From the NCBI RefSeq assembly GCF_963678635.1, contig NC_087067.1:57516388-57580387 (forward strand): 64,000 nucleotides of DNA, in the 5' to 3' direction. Below are positions 32,249 to 44,743 of the stretch, piece after piece. Below the pieces are notes generated by a model. It was not told the DNA's origin. It was given only the letters and a program-made list of their open reading frames with translations, and did not search any database. How positions within the stretch are numbered: the stretch's first letter is position 1; each line of letters starts with the position of its first letter. This DNA comes from Symsagittifera roscoffensis (taxonomy: Eukaryota; Xenacoelomorpha; Acoela; Convolutidae). The translations under genes and the position numbers were made by a program.

Positions 32249-33304
32249 TTAAGGCGGAAGTTTACTAACAGCTTGGTTTAACAGGTTAACACTCTTTAGA
32301 TCATCGTTGAAAGACAATGATTTGAAAACTGCTACGAGGCCAGATATGGCAGAGGAGAAACTAACGACAATTTCCGAATTTTGCATCTTAAGTGGAGGAA
32401 AAGTGTTCAGCTTGTCAAGATGCGCACCAACAATAGCATGTGGTTGCCCAAACTTCCGTTGCAGGGTGGCCAGTGCATCCTTGTACATAACGCCACTATA
32501 ACTAAACTCCGCAATTGCGGTTTTTGCTTTGCCTGTGACGAGCGTTTTTAAGTATGTCAGTTTCGTATCAACGGTGAGAACAGCGGAATCAACGGTGGAC
32601 TTAAACTGACCGAGCCATTCGTGCCAATTTAACGGATTGCCGTCAATTTGGGCTAACTTCCATTCCGGAACATGATCTTTGCGGCTATGCATCAATAATT
32701 CCGCCAATTCACGAGCGGAGTGAGGTCGATCCGATGAACAACCTTGGTTTGGATAAGCGGAAGACGGTGCGTAGTCTTCGTTGACCGGCTGATAACCAGT
32801 ATTAGTATGATTGACAAAATTACAACACTGAGCAGGCGTGACGATTGGAGTTGTAGCTGCCAATCGCCATAAGTTTGCATCACTTGTGTAGTAACCGTTG
32901 ATATTAGGTGACACAGTATGCGGAACAAAGGGAAGATTATGTTGAGCCTGGACTGGCGCTGCATGGCAATTAGATGCCGAAAAGAAAACCGGCGTTGTGT
33001 TTACTCCAGAAGATGAGAAGCTACCACCAGCAAATGCAGGTGACAAAGAAACAAAACCAGAACCGGGTTGTGCCGATAACAATGGGACAGGTAATGATTC
33101 CGGTTGCGCGATGGCAAAACTACCATTAGTTATGTTTGAACTCATGGTCTGTAAAGGAACAGCAGACGGTGGTGGTAACACGTGTGCACTAGAATGCATA
33201 TTGTTAACTGGGAATGGACCAGGAGCTTGCAATGGCAAAAGGCTTGCACTGCCAAATTGAGGCATAGCCCGATGACCATAACTATGGATTCCAGGGTCAC
33301 TCAA
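32249..33304 (-). pseudogene. BEL/Pao gag, DUF1759-like capsid region
   Basis: 351 codons. After a long Pro/Ser/His-rich part it has the capsid signature PLNWHEWLGQFKSTVD (about residue 230), LTYLKTLVTGKAKTAI and FGQPHAIVGAHLDKL, all typical of the Pao DUF1759 domain that builds the capsid. It stops at TAA (32249-32251) in the motif AVSKLPP, where a normal Gag runs on. Confidence 0.87.
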
Positions 33305-33650
33305 TGCTGTGTGCTCATGGTTATGACTATTACTGGTGTGAATTGCATGAGCAAGGATGGCGGAAGTCCTCGGTCCTTACGAAATGGGTACAGGAGTGAA
33401 GGCCAGCGAACCTGGCGCACTAACAACGTCAGGAGGTTGCCTGTGAACTAACAGAGTCAACCCAATCATTAGTCCGATCGGTTGCTACTTTTGAAATAGG
33501 TTGAAATACTCCTGTCGAGTTACTTTCCGCTACATTCTTGCTAACCTGAGATGAGCTTTCCCAAGTTCAAACGTTTTCAGTTCCATTTCAATTAGTTGCT
33601 TTTTATGACTTTCAGCCAATTGCTCTAGTTCCAGCTGACTTTGTTCGAAC

Positions 33651-34022
33651 TTAAGACTTAAGGTTCTCTTGCTCTTCAAGTCTTAAAGATACTTGATACT
33701 GCTTTTCCAGCTCCTCATGGCGTCGTTTTACTATAGCTAATTCATGCCGTTTCTCACTTGATGACATAGTGCGAACAGTCGACGTATGACGAGTGGAAGC
33801 AGATTTATCAGACTTATGTGAGTCAAGCTTTCTACTATCCTTAGACTTATTAGAGACCTTAGACCTGTTTTCAGATACTCGTGCTTCTGAATCTCTTGTT
33901 TTGTGCGAGCGTGAGGATGTCTCAGACCTAGTTTGTTGTAAAGATCCCTTGCTCCCTGTAATGCCGGCTGCTGGAAATGACGAAGGTTCAAGGCTCATCT
34001 TGTAAGTCTGAGCTTCGTGCAT
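33651..34022 (-). pseudogene. BEL/Pao gag amino-terminal coiled-coil piece
   Basis: A 123-codon piece, Ser/Lys/Arg/Glu-rich, with a coiled-coil end (KRRHEELEKQYQVSLRLEEQE), as found at the amino end of many Pao Gag proteins. A stop at 33651 separates it from the capsid part; further coiled-coil sequence continues in other frames to about 33540. Confidence 0.65.
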
Positions 34023-34333
34023 TACTTAATTGTTCATTTCGGTTACTTTGTTAAGCCCAAGGTCTTGCTGAGCAATAATTTTTTCAGGGTTTTCCGTTTT
34101 TCCCGCTAACCTAATTAATTGCTCATTGACGTCGACAGCTTTTTTCCAACGCAATTTTATATTTGTAAACAGCATTATCATTTTTTGTGGTGCGACTATT
34201 ATTCTCAATGTACTCAAGTAAAAATGAGTGACCTTTAAGCAGCTTGCGTATCTTACTTTGGAATTTTTCTTCCATGTTCTTCACATATCCTACAGATGCT
34301 CACTTATAGAAAACAATCAATCAAATGAGATAC

Positions 34334-36233
34334 TGTTTTGGTACGTAAGTAACTTTATTGACATTCAGAACGAGAATACCCGTTGAACCTAAACTTTCCT
34401 TTATATCCTCGGTTCCGTTCCGTCTACAGTATACGATCGCACAAATGTTTGTTCTATACCTTAATAACAAATTGACAAGTTGCTCACTACTCAGCTTATG
34501 GTTATTGTTACTGCGGTGCCTACTTATCGAGTTATTAATGGCGTCGTGCCAAATTACAAGGTCGTTACGGTGAGACAAGTAGTGATGAAGGTAGTATTGT
34601 ATCGTTTTCTGAGAGTCCCTAGCGTTAAAATTCAAACTTAAACCTGGCTTTGTAAAGCGAGTTTTTTTGACGCGCTTCTGGGAAGTTTTCGGAGCGCGTG
34701 ATCCAAAGAACTAGCTCCTAGAATGAATACCATACACTTAGGGGACCTATGCAACGGCTTCGTTACGCTTAAGTACCAATGGGGTTGGAAAATTAAGTAG
34801 GTCGGTTGAACTCCAACAACACACACGGAGTAAACCCGAGGATGAAAGAATTCAACTTAACTGATTAATATCACCGTAGCTGACCACTTAACTTTACTGC
34901 CACGCAACGAAGTCAATAATCGGACGGGCTGAAACGGCTTTGTTTTACTCGAAGCGAACTGGCTTTCAGTTTCACCAATGGTGGGTGGGGGATCAGGCAA
35001 ATTGGTTAAGTTCAAACAATACACGCGGAAGAAACCTGAGGATGAAAAAACTCAACTTAATTTGCCTGATATTTAGCTGCCAGACCACCTAACATAGGGT
35101 TGGTTTCATCTTATAGCACGGTTTTGCAGAATTCTGGAGACGTTTTGAGGATTTTTTGGCAATTTTTTTTCCTTTTTTTCACAAAATTTTTCAGAAATTT
35201 TTGATCAGCAGGTTCGAGTCATAAACCAATCCAAAAAACTTGTCCAGTACCTCTTGTCTATGTTCCGATTTCACTGATTAATATTCCGCTCACATATATC
35301 TAAAAATTTTTGGTATCGAGAAAAAATGTCAAGTCAGTTTGTCTATGTACCGACTGTAAGATATTTCAACTCAACGGAACTGTCCAAAAATTTTGGGTAT
35401 TGAGAAAAGTTACCGGGGGCTAGCTTGCGGGAAAATTTCTAGCATAAATGACATCGTATATAAATTTAAAGCACGAATGGAGAGTTTTAAAAGTTTTGGA
35501 AACGTCTTACAGTTTTTAATTGGAGATTGGCGACACCGGGAAAAAATCCAAAACTTCGGATGTCGAGAGAACACAGCTCAAAAAGTGAACAATCAGGGCA
35601 CGTGAACAGGCCTCTCTTCCACCAGTCTGCTCTTTCGCCTGCCTGCCCTGTCGTCTGTCGGCTTACAGGCCAATCAATTGGTTCAAGTTGGTGTGCGTAG
35701 GTCGGTCTACGTCTAAGTTTCTTCGTCTAAGTCTAAGTTTCGAAATCGACAAAGCTTCTGCCGAAAGATCCGCAGGTCGGTGAAAGAGTTTTTGAATCGA
35801 TTGTTCCGTCAATTTATGGACACATGGATATAAAATGTGCAATTACTTTGGCATTATTCGGCGGTCAGGTGTCCCTTGTGTCCCTCAGTGAAGCTCGTGT
35901 CGTAAAGAGAATACCTCGGTGTCCCTTGTGGGGCGCCAAAATGCGCGCTCAATCTGAAAAAAAACTGCATAAACAAATTTAATTATGATTATTTTTTGGT
36001 AAACACACATAACAAGAAATAAGCAATGTAAACGGTTTGCATAATCAAGATCACAAAATCAACTTGTTTCGGTACAACACGTTTTGTAAGATCATTTAGC
36101 GCAAGCTAGCCACAAGAACCGGTCGGTAATGTCCTTGAGACAATTTGCTCTTTTTGGCGGTCAGTCTTAATCAAGGCTGAACCGAATTAGAACCAAAAAA
36201 CAGTTAAAATAGAATGTAACCCCCGTTTTTAGT
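34334..36233 (-). repeat. BEL/Pao 5' LTR (right copy), cut by gap
   Basis: Matches 25957-27794 from 34405 to 36233 with few differences (for example gattgcac versus gatcgcac). On the minus strand it appears to end with an AATAAA signal (near 34358) and ACCAAAACA at 34334. The last 170 bases, which should hold the tRNA-like segment, fall in the gap. No canonical tRNA-complementary primer site could be identified after the end. Confidence 0.85.
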
Positions 36234-36433
36234 NNNNNNNNNNNNNNNNNNNNNNNNNNNNNNNNNNNNNNNNNNNNNNNNNNNNNNNNNNNNNNNNNNN
36301 NNNNNNNNNNNNNNNNNNNNNNNNNNNNNNNNNNNNNNNNNNNNNNNNNNNNNNNNNNNNNNNNNNNNNNNNNNNNNNNNNNNNNNNNNNNNNNNNNNNN
36401 NNNNNNNNNNNNNNNNNNNNNNNNNNNNNNNNN
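36234..36433. other. Assembly gap, 200 N
   Basis: Exactly 200 N, lying inside the 5' LTR end and its flank, so the true LTR end and any target duplication are hidden. Confidence 1.
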
Positions 36434-36939
36434 CATGTTTTCTTAGTACTTTTTTGCCAGTCAAGTTTTTTCTGGAGTAAGTGGCCTCTGAAATTTTTTT
36501 AATGCAACTACTTTCCGAGTTTCAACCATGAATGTCGTCGGATTTAATTCTGAATTTTTTGTTTTTGTAGAAAAAACCATTTTTGAAAAAAAATCGTTAG
36601 CCATACAGTTTTGATCCTTAGAACTTACAAAGGCAGAAATTTCCAAATCCATTCAGGATTTTCCTCAGAAATATTGGAACCAAAAATCAAAAGAAAAAAG
36701 TTGTATTGATAGGCTACGAATAGAAAAACTAAAAAAGGCGCCATACTTAGCTGTTATTTGCTGGTTCATTGTTTGATTACAATTCAAAAAAAGTACACTA
36801 CAAAACACTTTTGTTTTCAAAAAACATTCTTTTAATTATTATTTTATCCATTGTGAGCCAACAATTAGCTAACTTTCAGCAAGTTTAGTTTTTTGATTTG
36901 AGTAATCGGTAACAAACTGTTAAAAAACATTAAAACGAT
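36434..36939 (+). other. Upstream of GPCR-like exon 1
   Basis: AT-rich, no repeat or TATA element recognised. It should include the promoter or 5' UTR of the GPCR-like gene if exon 1 is the first. Confidence 0.4.
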
Positions 36940-37222
36940 ATGGGCGAGATAACTGTTCAAAACACAACACATCTGGATGATTTCGAGAACATTATCAAAA
37001 ATATAGCTGATGAATTCAGCCCCAATTTAACTCCAAACGTCAGCGCAGTTCTGGCAAATCTGATGATATATATAGTTTCTGCTTTGTCCCAGATTGTTGT
37101 CGTACTCATTGCCAAAGGACTGGAAAGTGATTTCTCTGCCAAAACTTTCATGTGGGTTCAAGCTCTGTTCGAAATAGCTAAGAGGATTTTCGCAATATAC
37201 TTGTCGATAGTTGCAGATTTTT
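36940..37222 (+). CDS. Class A GPCR-like receptor, exon 1 (N-terminus, TM1, TM2 start)
   Basis: ATG at 36940 opens a 94-codon exon ending at a GTAAGT donor (37223). The amino end has three N-glycosylation sequons (NTT, NLT, NVS) and no signal peptide, as is usual for class A receptors. TM1 is about residues 36-59 (VLANLMIYIVSALSQIVVVL). TM2 begins in MWVQALFEIAKRIF and reaches IYLSIVADF, matching the conserved A-D at positions 2.49-2.50. The exon leaves 1 nt, compatible with the exon at 49352. An unrelated two-TM protein is an alternative if the join is wrong. Confidence 0.65.
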
Positions 37223-40200
37223 GTAAGTATTTCATTTTCCTACCATCTTATAGATCTTTATTCAATTATTTTGCAAAAGAATAACAAGTTAAAACAAAAA
37301 CAAGACAGGTCGTGTTTTTTGCGTGGCCGAGGATGACAAAAATATATTTATTCGATTGCCATTATATGGCCCACAAATTTCATATAGCACTGTCTCATAC
37401 ATGCGAGTTGTATGGCTAGCAGTTTTGGTGAGTGAAGATCAACCCAGCGTGCGATGATAAAAACTAGACAAGCTTTTATAAAATTTGTAAATTTGGCATA
37501 ATCTGCGACTGTTAATTTCGAAATTTTTTTAGAAGTTTTCCAATGTTGCTTGAATCACGACTGGAAAAGCGTTTATGTATTATAAACCATTATGTGTCTG
37601 ATTTCAAATAAACCATTATGATGATTCTTTGCCGAGTCTGGTTTTACATGAAGAATAAATTGAAAAATGTAGAAAAACTCAAACACACCCCAAGACAAAG
37701 TTCCTCCGCGTTTTAAGTAGTACGAGCAAAAACCCATTTTCGTTTTTATTTTCCAACTTGTGCGTGTCGGCTTACAACAGGTTTTTGATTAATTGCTCTT
37801 TTTCAAAAAAATGTTAAGAACTTTAAAATTTAAATTTGAGTTATGGGGTTAGTTTCGAATATAAACTTAATCTACAACAATTTAGCATCATACAAAGGTT
37901 CATCATAACAAATTTAAGTGCTGTTTAATTTTCAAAAAACCTTGGCATGCCATCGTATTGAATCTGTTTTGTGGGCATATAAAAATGGCTGATACGAGCA
38001 AAAAGCCTTGTAAGCAGGAGAACATTTGCCGAAAAAAGAAAAAACGAAACTTTTTGAGACTTATGTTTTAGCCATGTTGCTTTGTGTTTTCCTGACAGAT
38101 CTAATCCTGTAGAATTGAAAAAATACTAAAATAGGGATTGTAGAATTGCAGCCAAACATAAAAAGATACATCACTGCTCGTAGCAGGTCAAAGCCCTGAT
38201 TGTTCCGATTGTCCATTAACTCGTATTGAATAGTTTGTGATTAATGAACTATTGGCAAACTATGTACTTTGAGCAGATAATATCAAAACTTAAGTGTCAA
38301 ATTTTGATTCATGTAGAAAAATAATAGGACAAATAGCTTGCCTTAATTGCGATTTGTACTGCGGGATAATTTGCCTGGCGAAAATAATGCGTGTTACATT
38401 TTCAGTAATAAAAGTTAAGATGTGCAGTTTAGTTTTTATCGAGACAAACGTTTGTAGTAAAGAGCAAACTTGGCGAGCTTTCCAATATCCAAGGATCGAG
38501 CCCTCGAGAGAACAATTCTTTTGAAAGTTGGTCTGAATAAAAAAACCATCCCGAGCACTTTTACTCCTCATTTTCTTCGAAAGTTAAAACAACAAGACTG
38601 CTCTCAATATTCAAACCACCTTTTAAGTTCTGTGGAGGTTCTGGAAAAAAGATGAAGTTTTTTAAAAATAGGAAAAAACAGGAGGTTTTTTTGCGTTTTT
38701 TTAAAAAAACATCTCCTCCTCCTCACACGCCATATAAAGTACAACGTGGTTGATTTTGCTTCATGTACTGTAGCAACTACGACAGTTAGATTGCTCTAAA
38801 CAATTAAAATCGATTTTTAATACGGGTTATTAATGCACTGAAGCATTTATAGCACAAAAATAACACGCGTAATTTGGCCAAAAGTGGCAATATTGGCACT
38901 ATTAAAACCCCCATAACTCCCATAATCTATTCACAGATTAATTAATTTTTTAAGTTTGTACTTAAGACAATTTGGCTGATATAGAACAACTGCATCAGAA
39001 ATTGCCAAATACAAAATCATAAACATTGTTCGGACGATGTATTTGGACAATTTAAGAAAAAACTCTGTCAAAAATAGCTAGATAAAAAACCTAAATTTGT
39101 TCAAAAAAAACTACTCCGAGCACAAATATTCCGCCACGTTCCTCGAAATCTTTCAGAACAAAAAATGGTTTTCGAAAGTTTGTGAGAAAATAGATAGATA
39201 GCATCGAGCGAACCACACATTTAATTCACAGATAGCGCCAAATGATTGCTCGTTGGCAGAGATGACCACAGAGTTTGGCAAATATAGTCACGTGACAAAA
39301 AATTTCAACTTTTTGACTTCAACAAGCAAATCATCGATTTTTTTTTCACGTTTTGGGCGTTTTCTGTGCAATCATTTAAAATATTTGATTCAAATTTTAT
39401 TAAAAACTAGATGAAATGATTTGAACACTCAGCCGAGCCACAGTTTGAGAAAAATAGCCAGTATATCAAAACTAGTTTTAAAAATGTTCTTGCAGTGGAA
39501 ACATCACCGCAAACATTATAAAGAATTTACGGACGCAAATTCGTTTTTTTTGAAGCAGTTGAGCTTGAATTACATTCTAAGCCGATAAAAATTAACAGTT
39601 AAGAGAACCGAAAGAGTTTTTTGGTCCGGCGTCAAGGAACGATCATATCTATTTTGACGACAAATTTCTTCTAAGATTTTGTGTGCTAATATCAAACACA
39701 ATGACACAAATTACACACAACATAACTTCTAATGAGAATCCTCTGCATAAATTGGAGCCGTATTTTTGCTGAAATATTTGCCAGAACATTTCATTTAACT
39801 CACCAGTAAGCAGTTATTCATAAATTTCATAAAAGTTCAAAAAGTAGAATAAATTTCACAAAATAGCCGCCTTTTGATAGGGCTGGGAGGTTTTTTAACA
39901 TCGTTATTTAGCATTCAATTTAACTTACAATATTTTGTATGTTTTTGAACAGTGATTTAAATTTTTTTTTAAATATAAATATTTCCCAAAAAAGACCACT
40001 GCACATAACTGTGTTTCGGATTGAATATCCTTCCACTAATTTTTGAGGGCTGAATTTTTTCAAATCGGGATTTTCGTTTTATTTAAGGAACTCTTCAACG
40101 TGATGTTTTCAGGTATGGAAAGCTCACAGACCTACTCGGCGTCGACAAAACTAGACAACTGGTACTCTTCAATAAACTTTATGCGTTTTATTGTTATGAG

Positions 40201-41828
40201 TTTTTCAACAATTTAACATAAATGGCTTTTTTGAAATAGTTAACTGTTAGTTTTTTCACAACAACCCTGCGTTTTGACGTTAGACAATGAAACTCTTTCA
40301 AGCTCATCACTTTCGCAACTAACTAAAATGAGTCCATCAAATCAAATTTCAAAGCAAGAACACACAAATGTTTCCCCAGATCTAGTTATGGTATGCTCGA
40401 TAGTTTACGCCTTCGAAAAAAGATTCTCAAATTTTGGCCCAGCCAAATTCTCCCAATAGTTTTATCTAGCTTTTGTCAACGTTTGAGCCATATAATTCAC
40501 CTTGAAAAAGAGAAGTTTTTCATTGAGATAATAAGTATGCGAATTGGGCTCTAAGGAAAAAAGTTTGAGAAATGGGTCCCACCATTCTCAAAAATGCAGG
40601 AAAGTAAATCTATTACATGCGGTTTCGGAAATATTTTAAGACCCTTAAAAAATTTTTCAAGGATCCATCTACAACTTAACGACCCATTTAACACACTTGT
40701 ACCTGTATTAAGATGAAATCTCCGCAGTGGAAACTGGTCAGCTAACCTGATTAACACCTGTGTAAAGGTAAGAAATTGTGAGAAACAGAGCTTTGTTCTG
40801 TTGTTAACTTAATTCCATAGTCTAGCCAAATTATTCATGAAGTTTTGGTCGTTTTCCTACGCCGGACCAATTCGCTTATTCAATTATAACGGATATACTC
40901 AAAAATAATTCAAACTCAGCAGCTTCCAGGGGAACTAAGTCGAGCCCTTAAATTCATGTTTCATATATCGTTTGCGAGGATGTTTCCAAAGCAAGAACAC
41001 ACACTCTAAAGTAGCAATGATATACTGGCTAATTTACGCCTTCAAAGCAAGATTAAGCGGCTTCTGGTTTTGCTACGCCATTCCAAATAATTTTATCTAC
41101 CTTTCTTAAAAGTTGAACTCTATATTTTAAGTAAACGCTGCTTGAAAAGACGTTTTACTCTGTTTGGACCTAAAACATTGGCTCGTGTTTAATATCCACT
41201 TGACGTTTGAAAAAATTTCCGATCAAATTCTGTGTTTTTGCCTACGTGAATGCACTGAAAAGCAGCGTTTTTTCCTATTGCTTCTTTTCTATCAAAAATA
41301 CAGTTTTTATTCTGTTTTCTTTGTACAACTTTTTCACGGAACGTTTATTTGAATTTATCCAAAAAGTTGGGAATCATTTTCTCGTTCAATTTTTCATGAG
41401 GATACTGCTGAGACAATTTTTTTCCTTATGAGCCTAATGTGGCCCATTTTTCCACCTTTTTTCTCTCTTTTTCCGAACTCACTTTTCTCAAATTTGCATA
41501 ATCACTAGCTTGTGTGATATTTCTCGAGTAGGATTTTCTTATGAAAAGCCGGAACTTTCTTTTGTTGTTGGTAGATCATTGTACGTTGGGTTTGTAGAGG
41601 CAGTAGAGTGACCGGATTTACTACTTCCCACTTTCTAGAATGAGAAGTTTTTTTTTGCGAAAAACCGCGATTGAAAATTTCACTTAGTATCAATATGCAA
41701 GCCCAAATACGGAAATAGGTGAGACTTGAAAAACCTGGGTTGACCTTCATACATCAAAAAAGCTAGTCACTCAATCGCATATAGTTTGGTTTGAAAAAAA
41801 ATCTAGTTGTTCACTTATTGTTCCGACC
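37223..41828 (+). other. GPCR intron 1, left part
   Basis: Contains diverged copies of the 4068-4795 inverted-repeat family (38165-39170). Scattered short open frames lack protein signatures. No extra receptor exon was found here. Confidence 0.55.
38165..39170. repeat. Diverged inverted-repeat family sequence in GPCR intron 1
   Basis: CACTGCTCGTAGCAGGTCAA, AAGCCCTGATTGTTCCGA, CCGAGCACAAATATTCC and CCATATAAAGTACAACGTGG echo 4070-4620 with substitutions. It may be two overlapping old copies. Confidence 0.55.
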
Positions 41829-42072
41829 TGTGAAACTTTAAGGAAAAAAGAGTTCTAGCCAAGACTTAATTCATCTTGTTAAATAAATAATAAGTAAGTT
41901 GTAATTAATGTCATGACAATTAAATGCTATCTTTCATAAGTTGATTAGAGAGTGAAAGAATAAGCTTGTTTAAAATTAGACCGTGGATTGACGGATCGAT
42001 AGCGACCTTGAAAACCAATAATAGATTAACAGTCTAGAATAGAATGACGTCATAGAACAACACATTTAAACA
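41829..42072 (-). repeat. Ty3/Gypsy 3' LTR
   Basis: 244 bp, same length as the 5' LTR and differing at around ten positions near its right-hand (element 3') end. TG..CA ends. Left flank reads TTGTTCCGACC. Confidence 0.88.
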
Positions 42073-43039
42073 GCACCGCACCAAATTTGCCCCTCTAGAG
42101 AAAATTCAAATGGTTTATTTGAAATTTTCTTTAATAATAACAACAATAACAATAATCTGACCTGCAGAAACGAAAACTCCACAAAAAACAAGTATAGCAC
42201 TAAGAGGAGTTTTGATAAATGTACTGATAAATGAAATTAAATGACGAGAGAGATTAAATGGCAAGAGAATTTACTTTTCAGTACGTCGTAGCGGGTTATC
42301 TGATGAGTTGATACTAGGGAATCGAGTAAACTTCCTACTAAATCCTTCGGCCTCATTAGGAGAAGTAACCCTGGATTGCCCCACTTGAAGATCTGGCTCT
42401 TGACTGACCATGGCAAAGCGGACCTTTCTGTCCGGCGATACTGGAATTGAAGGAGACGGCAAAGATGAATGAACAAAATTCACAGAATGTCTAATCGGGC
42501 TGCCATAGAATGGCGTTTGCTTTTTGCGACGAGATGATACTCGATGCCGAAGAAATATTCCCATCCGGATCCGAACTAAAACCTGACATATCACGATTGG
42601 GAGGGCAAGATGATGCCAAATTTGAAGAGGAACGCTTCTGCAATTTCGGGACAGACGACTCATCGTCGGAGGAGATAGGTATCAAATCCGGGCATGTGAG
42701 AAGCTTATCTTTATTAGGAGAAGACTTTTTCGATTTTATACTGATAGGTACATCCGCCAATTGATTTCCCGAAGTAGATAAAGAAACCGTCTTATCGACC
42801 ACCGGAGTAGAAACCTGAGGAATAGGGATAGACTGATTTCCTGGGGCCTCCGAGGCCAACTTATTTCCCGATTTGGACAATGACAAATTGGGTCGCACCG
42901 GCGTGGAAGAAGATAGAATAGACGGAAGCTGAGGGTGAGGGGGCACAGAAACTGGTTTGGCCGTAATCCGAGATCTCGAGTTAGACGGCTTTAGGGGGTC
43001 AATTATCTTCCGGCGACGTAGACGACGACGATGACACAA
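42073..43039 (-). pseudogene. Gypsy 3' coding tail, Ser/Pro-rich
   Basis: The carboxyl part of pol after integrase. It is a Ser/Pro/Lys-rich, disordered stretch (for example LPSPSIPVSPDRKVRFAM in one frame, SSDDESSVPKLQKRSSS in another). Two long frames overlap (42271-42663 and 42491-43039), showing a frameshift near 42500. The same sequence, with few changes, recurs at 48003-48779. Confidence 0.7.
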
Positions 43040-43601
43040 TGGGGCGCTTTTGGCGCTTTTTGACAGGCGTTGCTTGTTTGTCTGAAAAACTTAGACCCGT
43101 TGACTTAAGGCGCACCGCAAGGTGGTTTCTTCTTATCACTTTACCCTTGTCCGTAGTATATGTAGACCCAGTAACACTCACAATTTTACCCTTGAAAGGT
43201 TTAAACAGTTCCCGACCAGATTTCCAATTAAGAAATTTCCGAAAAACTTCAACTTTTCTTGGTTCATTCAAAACTAATTAATCCAAATTAAGTTTTGGTT
43301 GGGACGGACAAATCTGTTCAGCCGGCATTTGGTTCCGGAACCTGAGCATTCCCGCAGATAAATTGGAACGTAGAGTAGCTGCAAGTACTTGATTCCGCTC
43401 TGTCAGTGTCCGAAGGGCTTTGACACCCTCTTGGTGCGAAAGAGATTTCTTCAGCGTTAACCATTGATTCGCAGACTTGGCCAGATTCTCCAGCGCACAA
43501 TAATGGGGTGTGTCAGCAAGCATCCACCATGACAAGCTGACCCGCATGCGGCCTGTGTAGACGAGCAAGGAGAAGTTTTCGAAGACAAGTGGGAATAGCA
43601 A
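42999..43601 (-). pseudogene. Gypsy integrase carboxyl end
   Basis: Two pieces. 43278-43601 contains LTERNQVLAATLRSNLSAGM and PAEQICPSQPKLNLD, typical of the region after the integrase core. 42999-43271 contains FKGKIVSVTGSTYTTDKGKV and VIRRNHLAVRL, the beta-barrel DNA-binding end. They follow the zinc domain almost directly, so about 120 residues of catalytic core are absent. Confidence 0.75.
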
Positions 43602-44124
43602 TCCTGTTATCTATTACAACACAGCCATCAACTACCGCTGCACAAGGCCAAAAGGATTTTAAGTATGAATCTATACGACAAAATCTTTCATAGTTGCGAT
43701 TAATCAATGCCCGTTTCATCAACCGGAGACTAGGGTCTCCATCAGTAAGTTCCGAAAGCACGTCGGAGTCCAGAATACCCACCAATCGTGATAGTGATTT
43801 TTGATCCGGGGCGTCAACTGAGGATTTCAGAATTTCCAGGCTGTGAAATGGTTGTACTGCACGACCCACTGGTCCAATCTTCCGAAGCCTCTTCGAACGT
43901 AAATTTGCGAGAACTTGGGCGTACTGGCCCTTCAACGCCACACCACGCTGCGTAGAGGTCAACCGTTTTGGGCGCACTGCCCCCGCGCGAAACCGCGGCC
44001 GAGCACGATCCGAAGAGAACCATTGTTGGTTTACAGGACTAAACTGATTCAGCAACTGCTCGAAGCTATCATTAGCATTAGTGTCCATCACAACAGTCTG
44101 AAAAGGAAAAGCGTCAATTAACAC
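43513..44124 (-). pseudogene. Gypsy integrase zinc-binding (H2C2-like) region
   Basis: 203 codons. The last quarter has VIDNRIAIPTCLRKLLLARL and HRPHAGQLVMVDAC, which is the start of the integrase H2C2 domain (H-x3-H). The expected WWP and C-x2-C follow in another frame and the catalytic DDE core is missing. The amino portion is basic and of unknown role. Confidence 0.75.
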
Positions 44125-44449
44125 AAAGATACATCAGGAAATCCAAAAATAGAAAGTAATCCCAAAGATATCAATGAAATAAGAAAAGGTCCCACGATTG
44201 CAAATTACCATACTAAATAACCAAACGAAAATCCAGATTGGCAGATAATTTCGGACACATGCTGTGAAAATGACAGTTGAAGGAATAAACCAGCTCAAAG
44301 CTGATCGGACAGAATTTTGGAAATTAATTTTGACGTCCTCTAGCGGAGAAGTAACAAAAGAGTTGAATTGATTAAATAATTCGATATAACCAAAAGCGAA
44401 AGAACAACTGCCCTTAAAGATTTTATTCCTTGAGACGGAACTTGAATTT

Positions 44450-44743
44450 TCAAATTATTGGCGCCCTCAGCCGACTGAATGCCATTAGCCTTAAAGGAAT
44501 ACGGTGCAAATCCAATAAATTATCCTGTACGGGACAAATGGCCCGAGATTGACAATAATTAACTAACTGGATTGAATTGATTGAAGAAGACAACGCGTGT
44601 GCCTGGATGTCCCCCGTCATAGCGGTTAAACCATCTGATAAAGCTTTTGGTAATGAACAGTCCCGAACCCAACAATCCAAGAAATCACAAGCATCGAAAA
44701 ATCGACTAATACACTCAACCACATATTGCTCGTGGTGCCTCAA
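44450..44743 (-). pseudogene. Fragment between RNase H and integrase
   Basis: A 97-codon piece with no recognised motif; its position after RNase H makes it part of the pol connector. The 325 bp to its left (44125-44449) contain no open piece of note. Confidence 0.4.

Larger units (their letters stand above)
25957..36233 (-). mobile_element. BEL/Pao LTR retrotransposon, near full length but broken
   Basis: About 10.3 kb on the minus strand, with two long direct repeats (LTRs) and, between them, gag (DUF1759-like), a CCHC-type knuckle region, a Pao-type protease (DUF1758-like), reverse transcriptase with YMDD, RNase H, integrase zinc and core domains and a carboxyl DUF5641-like domain, in the BEL/Pao order. 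Frameshifts and stops break the polyprotein at several places. The LTRs differ at only a few positions per hundred bases where I compared them, so insertion is fairly recent. The right LTR enters a 200 N gap, so target-site duplication cannot be checked. Confidence 0.92.
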
